A program made the position numbers and the translations under genes. Positions 59,954 to 64,000 of a stretch of 64,000 bases of DNA are shown one piece after another. The stretch comes from a virus: the IMG/VR virus record IMGVR_UViG_3300009154_000046, positions 1 to 64,000 of that record; one strand, given 5' to 3'. Positions within the stretch are counted from its first letter, which is position 1. Every line of letters starts with the position of its first letter. The notes under the pieces were generated by a model. That model was not told the DNA's origin. It worked only from the letters and a program-made list of their open reading frames with translations, and did not search any database.

Positions 59954-60532
59954 TTATTTATTATTTTTAGGAGTATATGAAACATTACATATACCACCAT
60001 ATCCTTTGATTCTATCCAATTTTTCCCAATCGCTTTTCAACAATCCAATGTGAATACTATCAAGCCATTCTCCACATTTGTATATTGATTTTCTTCTAAC
60101 TCCCTCTTTTGTAAAGCCAACATACTCCGCTGATTTCATACTAGCTATGTTATTCTCTAATACTTGCCCGTCAATTCTATTCATATTTAAAACTTCAAAC
60201 GCAAAATCAGTACCGGCGCATAAAACTGGTTTTGAAAAGCCCTTACCTCTATGTGATTTGAATACATCGTGCGATGAATCATATGTCCTGTTATACCAAT
60301 CAATGTTTTGAATCTTATACAACCCAACTCGTTCATCCGATGAAGCTTCAATACCAATTAAAATTAAATGAGTTTTGCTATTTAAAGATTCAAACCAACG
60401 TTGCTGGTCTAAATCATTTAGAAAATTAATATTATGAGTACCAAACCACGATTCATTTTTAAGTTCCTTTAATAGTGGTAAGTCTTCTCTTTCAAGCTTT
60501 CGTAATGCGATTCCCTCTTTGTGTATATACAT
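59954..60532 (-). CDS. GNAT-family N-acetyltransferase
   Basis: 192 residues. GIALRKLEREDLPLL, IGIEASSDERVGLYKIQNID, SHRGKGFSKPVLCAGTDFAF (acetyl-CoA loop) and IDGQVLENNIASMKSAEYVGFTKEGVRR follow the RimJ/PseH-like GNAT pattern. In glycan clusters this type N-acetylates an amino sugar, which would be made by the DegT enzyme at 62173-63363. Confidence 0.85.
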   Translation of the reverse strand: MYIHKEGIALRKLEREDLPLLKELKNESWFGTHNINFLNDLDQQRWFESLNSKTHLILIGIEASSDERVGLYKIQNIDWYNRTYDSSHDVFKSHRGKGFSKPVLCAGTDFAFEVLNMNRIDGQVLENNIASMKSAEYVGFTKEGVRRKSIYKCGEWLDSIHIGLLKSDWEKLDRIKGYGGICNVSYTPKNNK

Positions 60533-60533
60533 T

Positions 60534-61178
60534 TTAAAGTCCTCCGTCTATTCTTAAATTAGTTCCACAAATATATTCGTTTTCAATTATAAAATTGATA
60601 GTATTATATAATTCTTCCATAGATCCCCAGCGTTTTAGTCCAATTTTATCCTTTGCCATTTCTTGATATTTTTTTTCAACTCTATAACACATGCCACCAT
60701 CCCAATATCCTAGCTGAATTGTATTACAAGTTATACCATACTTAATATTTTCTTTATTTGCGGTTGCTATCAATCTATCTACAAATGCCTTTGAAGCGCA
60801 ATAGATTGAATTTTTTGGTACATTTAGTTCTGAAAAAACCGAAGATATTGCAATTACTCTACCGTATTTTTTTTCAATCATTTTGGGAAGACATCCTGCC
60901 AATATGTTAATATTACCTTTCATATTAACATCCATCATAGAATCAATTTCATTGATATCGGCCGCATCTATCTTACTCAAGAATACATCATATTTTTTCC
61001 CACTCATATTTAATACAATATCAATATCATTGGAATTAAAAAACTTTTTAGTTTGCTCCAGTGATGTAATATCAACTTCTCTACTACTGATTGGGATTAT
61101 TTGATATTTTTTTTCTAATAGAGGAATTAGCTTTTGTCCTAAACCACCACTAGCTCCAAATATAACCATTTTTTTCAT
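60534..61178 (-). CDS. SDR-family oxidoreductase
   Basis: 214 residues. MVIFGASGGLGQKLI (GxxxGxG), VLNMSGK, AISSVFS and YCASKAF (Tyr-x3-Lys) identify a classical SDR; short C-terminus with GTNLRIDGGL. FabG-like reduction of a keto group is plausible beside the ketoacyl-ACP synthase. Confidence 0.85.
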   Translation of the reverse strand: MKKMVIFGASGGLGQKLIPLLEKKYQIIPISSREVDITSLEQTKKFFNSNDIDIVLNMSGKKYDVFLSKIDAADINEIDSMMDVNMKGNINILAGCLPKMIEKKYGRVIAISSVFSELNVPKNSIYCASKAFVDRLIATANKENIKYGITCNTIQLGYWDGGMCYRVEKKYQEMAKDKIGLKRWGSMEELYNTINFIIENEYICGTNLRIDGGL

Positions 61179-61184
61179 ATTATA

Positions 61185-62120
61185 CTATTTAATATATTTT
61201 AAAACACTTACACCCCATGTCCAACCAGAACCTACTGCTGGCATTACTAATATGTTTCCATTTTTTAATTTATTTTCTCTATATAAACAATCTAATGCCA
61301 TTGGGATTGATGCTCCTGCTGTATTACCAAAATTGCCCATATTGAATATAACTTTATCATTTGGAAAATTTAAAATTTCGGATGTTTTAAATAATACTCT
61401 ATGTCCCGGCTGATGTGGTACTATCCAATCAATATCATTTAATGATAAATTATTTGAAAGTAATGCTTTCGTTATTGCATCGGGTAAAACTTTCGTTGCA
61501 ATATCGTAAACTGCCCTTGCATTCATTAAAAATTTTGAAGAATGATGGCATGTAAACCCTTCTTTACCTGAGCCATCTCCATATAAATCCGTACTTATCC
61601 AAGCTCCATTCACATTTGATATAATCACAGCGCCTGCGCCATCTCCAAAAAATACACAATTCCTATCATTCCAATCTGTTATTTTAGAATAAGCATCTGC
61701 TCCAACTAATAATATGTTCTTATATTGTTTTGTTGAAATTAAATTGGTAGCTAATTGTATTCCATAAACGAATCCACTACATACCGCATTAATATCAAAT
61801 GCTGGACATTTAATATCCAATTTATTAGCTAATATACATGCGGTTGATGGCGATATTCTATCCGGACTTGAGGTTGCTAATATAATTAAATCAATATCAT
61901 TCTTATTTATACCCGAGTCGGTAATTGCAGAAATTGAAGCATGGTATGCCAAATCCGATGGTAGTTCATCCACTACATTTCGTCTTTGTTTTATTCCTAA
62001 ATTTTTATAAGTCCAATCCGAATTTGTTCCTATATTTAGGAAATCAATATTTTCATTTGATACTATTTTTTCAGGAACATACGAGCCTATACCAACTATA
62101 CCAACATTTTGAATTTTCAT
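61185..62120 (-). CDS. 3-oxoacyl-ACP synthase III-like (KAS III)
   Basis: 311 residues. Catalytic Cys in DINAVCSGFVYGIQ (~113), His in WIVPHQPGHRV (~238) and Asn in GNFGNTAGASIPM (~268), the complete FabH triad; GVIGIGSYVPEKIVSN start and GDGAGAVI middle also fit. It condenses acyl-CoA with malonyl-ACP. In secondary or glycan loci it builds short acyl chains. No ACP gene is visible here. Promoter at 62135. Confidence 0.88.
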   Translation of the reverse strand: MKIQNVGIVGIGSYVPEKIVSNENIDFLNIGTNSDWTYKNLGIKQRRNVVDELPSDLAYHASISAITDSGINKNDIDLIILATSSPDRISPSTACILANKLDIKCPAFDINAVCSGFVYGIQLATNLISTKQYKNILLVGADAYSKITDWNDRNCVFFGDGAGAVIISNVNGAWISTDLYGDGSGKEGFTCHHSSKFLMNARAVYDIATKVLPDAITKALLSNNLSLNDIDWIVPHQPGHRVLFKTSEILNFPNDKVIFNMGNFGNTAGASIPMALDCLYRENKLKNGNILVMPAVGSGWTWGVSVLKYIK

Positions 62121-62134
62121 TATGTTTATTTTAA

Positions 62135-62166
62135 CAAATATATGTAAAATATATCAAATTACCAAA
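62135..62166 (-). promoter_or_regulatory. Promoter of KAS III gene
   Basis: TATATTTG at 62142-62135, TTTGG at 62166, spacer 20 nt. ATG follows 14 nt after the -7 box. Confidence 0.75.
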
Positions 62167-62172
62167 TTATTT

Positions 62173-63363
62173 TTACCAACCTTTTTTAATACAATCAACA
62201 ATATATTGTCTTTGCTCTTCCGTTACCCACCAACCAACTGGTATACATACTACTTTACCAATAGTCCTTTCTAAATTAGGTAAATGGCTTCTAAATTCTT
62301 TAACGCAAGTATGCTTATCATTTCTTTCATGTACCTGTGATACAACTATACCACAATCTTTCATATGTTTGTAAAAGCCATTGCGGTTTTCAACTAACAT
62401 AGAATATATCCAAAATGCCGAGTCGTGTCCTTTATGTCTATCTAATAGAGTAACACCATAAATTCCTTTTAAATTTTGGTCATAGAATTTTGCGTTATCT
62501 CGATGCTTACCAATTATCCATTCAGCATCTTTTAGGTTTTCAATACCAACCGTTGCACAAACATCGTTCATATGGAATTTAAAACCCCATTCCTCAATAT
62601 CTGCTTCACAACGGAAGTCCTTTCTATTACCATCTCTATCAATACCATACCAACGAATTAGCTTTGCTCTATTGTAAAGTTCTTGATGTGGTAAAACTAA
62701 TAGCCCACCATCAACTGCCGTAATATGTTTAATAGCTTGTAAGCTATACATAACCATATTACCGTGATTACCTAACTTCTTATCTTTATATTCCGAACCA
62801 AATGAGTGCGCACCATCTTCAATAATAGCCGGTGCGTATCCATATATTTGCTTTGATTTTTCTTGTATAGCTTTTAATCTATCCAAATCATTCGGATAAC
62901 CGCCCCAATGAACTACTATAATTGCTTTTGTTTTTGGACCTATTTTTCTTTCCAAATCATCTAAATCCATATTCAATGTTGTAGGGTCTATATCTACCCA
63001 CTTAATCGTTAAACCATTTGCTAATACTGGCCAATTTGATGCCGTACAAGTTAATGGAGTACATAGTATTTCATCTCCATCTTTTAAACCCGGCCAGAAT
63101 TTATGGAGTGTAGAATATCCATCGGCCCATACGCGTGCTGATGGTTTTTTTAATAAATGCAATGCTAAATGCAATCCGGAAGTTCCTGAATTTAATGTAA
63201 CTACTTTATCTGAATTAAAATATTCTTTTAAGTTTGATTCAAACTCTTCTACTTTTGGTCCTTGTCCAATATACCCACTATCCAATATTTTTCCAACTTC
63301 TACTTTTGCGTTTGGATTCATATGAACTTTAAATAATTGTATTGGTGTTTCTACTTTTTTCAT
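62173..63363 (-). CDS. DegT/DnrJ/EryC1-family aminotransferase
   Basis: 396 residues. LNSGTSGLHLALHLL (phosphate loop), ILCTPLTCTASNW, IIEDGAHSFGSEY and VMYSLQAIKHITAVDGGLLV with the internal-aldimine Lys retained (Lys ~218). Makes amino sugars from 4- or 3-keto-sugars. Paired with the acetyltransferase it fits synthesis of an acetamido-deoxysugar. Contrast with 54060-55211. Confidence 0.85.
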   Translation of the reverse strand: MKKVETPIQLFKVHMNPNAKVEVGKILDSGYIGQGPKVEEFESNLKEYFNSDKVVTLNSGTSGLHLALHLLKKPSARVWADGYSTLHKFWPGLKDGDEILCTPLTCTASNWPVLANGLTIKWVDIDPTTLNMDLDDLERKIGPKTKAIIVVHWGGYPNDLDRLKAIQEKSKQIYGYAPAIIEDGAHSFGSEYKDKKLGNHGNMVMYSLQAIKHITAVDGGLLVLPHQELYNRAKLIRWYGIDRDGNRKDFRCEADIEEWGFKFHMNDVCATVGIENLKDAEWIIGKHRDNAKFYDQNLKGIYGVTLLDRHKGHDSAFWIYSMLVENRNGFYKHMKDCGIVVSQVHERNDKHTCVKEFRSHLPNLERTIGKVVCIPVGWWVTEEQRQYIVDCIKKGW

Positions 63364-63367
63364 ATTT

Positions 63368-63727
63368 TTATATTTTTATATTTTTAATTCCAGTATTTCT
63401 TTCTATATTAAACGCATACGCTGATTCGGCTCCATCCGGCTTTTTATCATTAATCAATATCCGATTACCTCCACCAATGCCCATAATTAAACTATCATAA
63501 AAAATACCTAATTCAGATAATTGTTTTTCTGTGGAGTTTCTCATAGATTCCCTTCTTCCTGTAATCAATATAATGTTATATCCCGATGCATCCCACTCAA
63601 TAAATTTTTCTATGGTTCCAGGCAATAACTTTAATTTTTTAGAATATGGTGTATTATTTGTAGGGTTTTCATGCTCAACCAATGTACCATCAATATCGCA
63701 AATTATGGTTTTAGGTCTATTATTCAT
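63368..63727 (-). CDS. HAD-family phosphatase-like protein
   Basis: 119 residues. IICDIDGTLVEHENP (motif I), IILITGRRESMRN (motif II) and ILINDKKPDG (motif IV region). Small HADs of this kind sit in sugar-nucleotide loci and may dephosphorylate sugar phosphates. Overlaps the upstream gene by 8 bp. Confidence 0.8.
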   Translation of the reverse strand: MNNRPKTIICDIDGTLVEHENPTNNTPYSKKLKLLPGTIEKFIEWDASGYNIILITGRRESMRNSTEKQLSELGIFYDSLIMGIGGGNRILINDKKPDGAESAYAFNIERNTGIKNIKI

Positions 63728-64000
63728 ATAACTGAATTAGTTTGTTTTTTATATTTTTTTTAATTTCAAAATCTATATCGACCATATCACTTTTAACTTC
63801 GATAATAAATCTTTCATTTGATAAAACGTAATGCCCACATATTTCTATAAGTTCTTTTTTATTTTTATATGGGTCAAAATTAGAATCTACCCATTTTACC
63901 CATTTTTTAGAATCATAGCATATTTGCCAATACTTTTCAAATATACTACTATTTTTTATATTTGCCAAATAAGTTTTTGTTTCAATAAGACCGAACTCAG
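63720..64000 (-). CDS. Hypothetical protein, 5' end outside window
   Basis: The frame is open to the right edge: upstream of the TTG at 63968 it continues EFGLIETKTYLANIKN without a stop, so the true start lies beyond the window. 93 residues visible, aromatic and acidic (YWQICYDSKKWVKWVDSN). It ends overlapping the HAD gene. Not recognised. Confidence 0.6.
   Translation of the reverse strand, partial: EFGLIETKTYLANIKNSSIFEKYWQICYDSKKWVKWVDSNFDPYKNKKELIEICGHYVLSNERFIIEVKSDMVDIDFEIKKNIKNKLIQLYE

Overview
The window reads as part of the genome of a large (probably jumbo, myovirus-like) double-stranded DNA phage that infects a Bacteroidota host, most likely a flavobacterium. Evidence seen in the sequence: low GC; about one hundred short, tightly packed genes all on the minus strand; overlapping starts and stops; no Shine-Dalgarno sequences but A-rich leaders ending in ACAATG or AAAATG; and Bacteroidota-type promoters (TTTG, exactly 20 nt, TAtcTTTa or TAtaTTTg). 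The phage assignment rests on the GH19 endolysin with holin-like neighbours, the T4-type RNA ligase, the kinase, DNA ligase, tmRNA and tRNAs, the Mom-like protein and many small phage-type orphan genes. No terminase, capsid or polymerase gene lies in the window.

Layout (transcription runs from high to low coordinates). 1-10.8 kb: small accessory genes, a calcineurin-like phosphoesterase, a SWIM zinc finger, a GP88-family protein, an Api92-like protein and a ParB-like/PD-(D/E)XK-like fusion. 10.8-25.9 kb: a more AT-rich block of very small genes with AAACAATG starts, containing a HAD phosphatase, a second phosphoesterase, an ATP-dependent DNA ligase, an Rnl1-type RNA ligase and a PNK-like kinase. 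26.2-30.3 kb: a MoxR-like AAA+ ATPase and a VWA protein. Four copies of a long covarying hairpin, each followed by a promoter, introduce the GP88, RNA ligase, MoxR and VWA units.

32.3-36.1 kb is an RNA locus: a complete phage tmRNA with a 25-residue tag, tRNA-Glu, an unusual tRNA-Gly, three tRNA-like RNAs with no recognisable anticodon arm, a separately promoted ~113-nt structured RNA, and a ~0.9-kb region dense in GNRA-capped hairpins that looks like one of the large ornate phage RNAs (GOLLD/ROOL type). 36-50.3 kb: probable virion proteins, a lysis region (endolysin and several small membrane proteins), a ParB-like virion candidate, GroEL, two outer-membrane beta-barrel-like proteins, an HNH protein, a Mom-like protein, nucleotide/HAD enzymes and an Ntn-hydrolase-like protein.

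50.3-64 kb is a glycan cassette: five glycosyltransferase-like proteins including a GT11 fucosyltransferase, GDP-fucose synthase, two DegT-family PLP enzymes (one with His replacing the catalytic Lys), a C-methyltransferase, epimerases, an acetyltransferase, an SDR, a complete ketoacyl-ACP synthase III and a HAD phosphatase. It could make or remodel a deoxysugar or acylated glycan, on the host surface during infection or on the virion. The repair genes (kinase, HAD and cyclic-phosphate receiver domains, ligase) together with the tRNA/tmRNA locus suggest that the phage protects and supplements RNA during infection.
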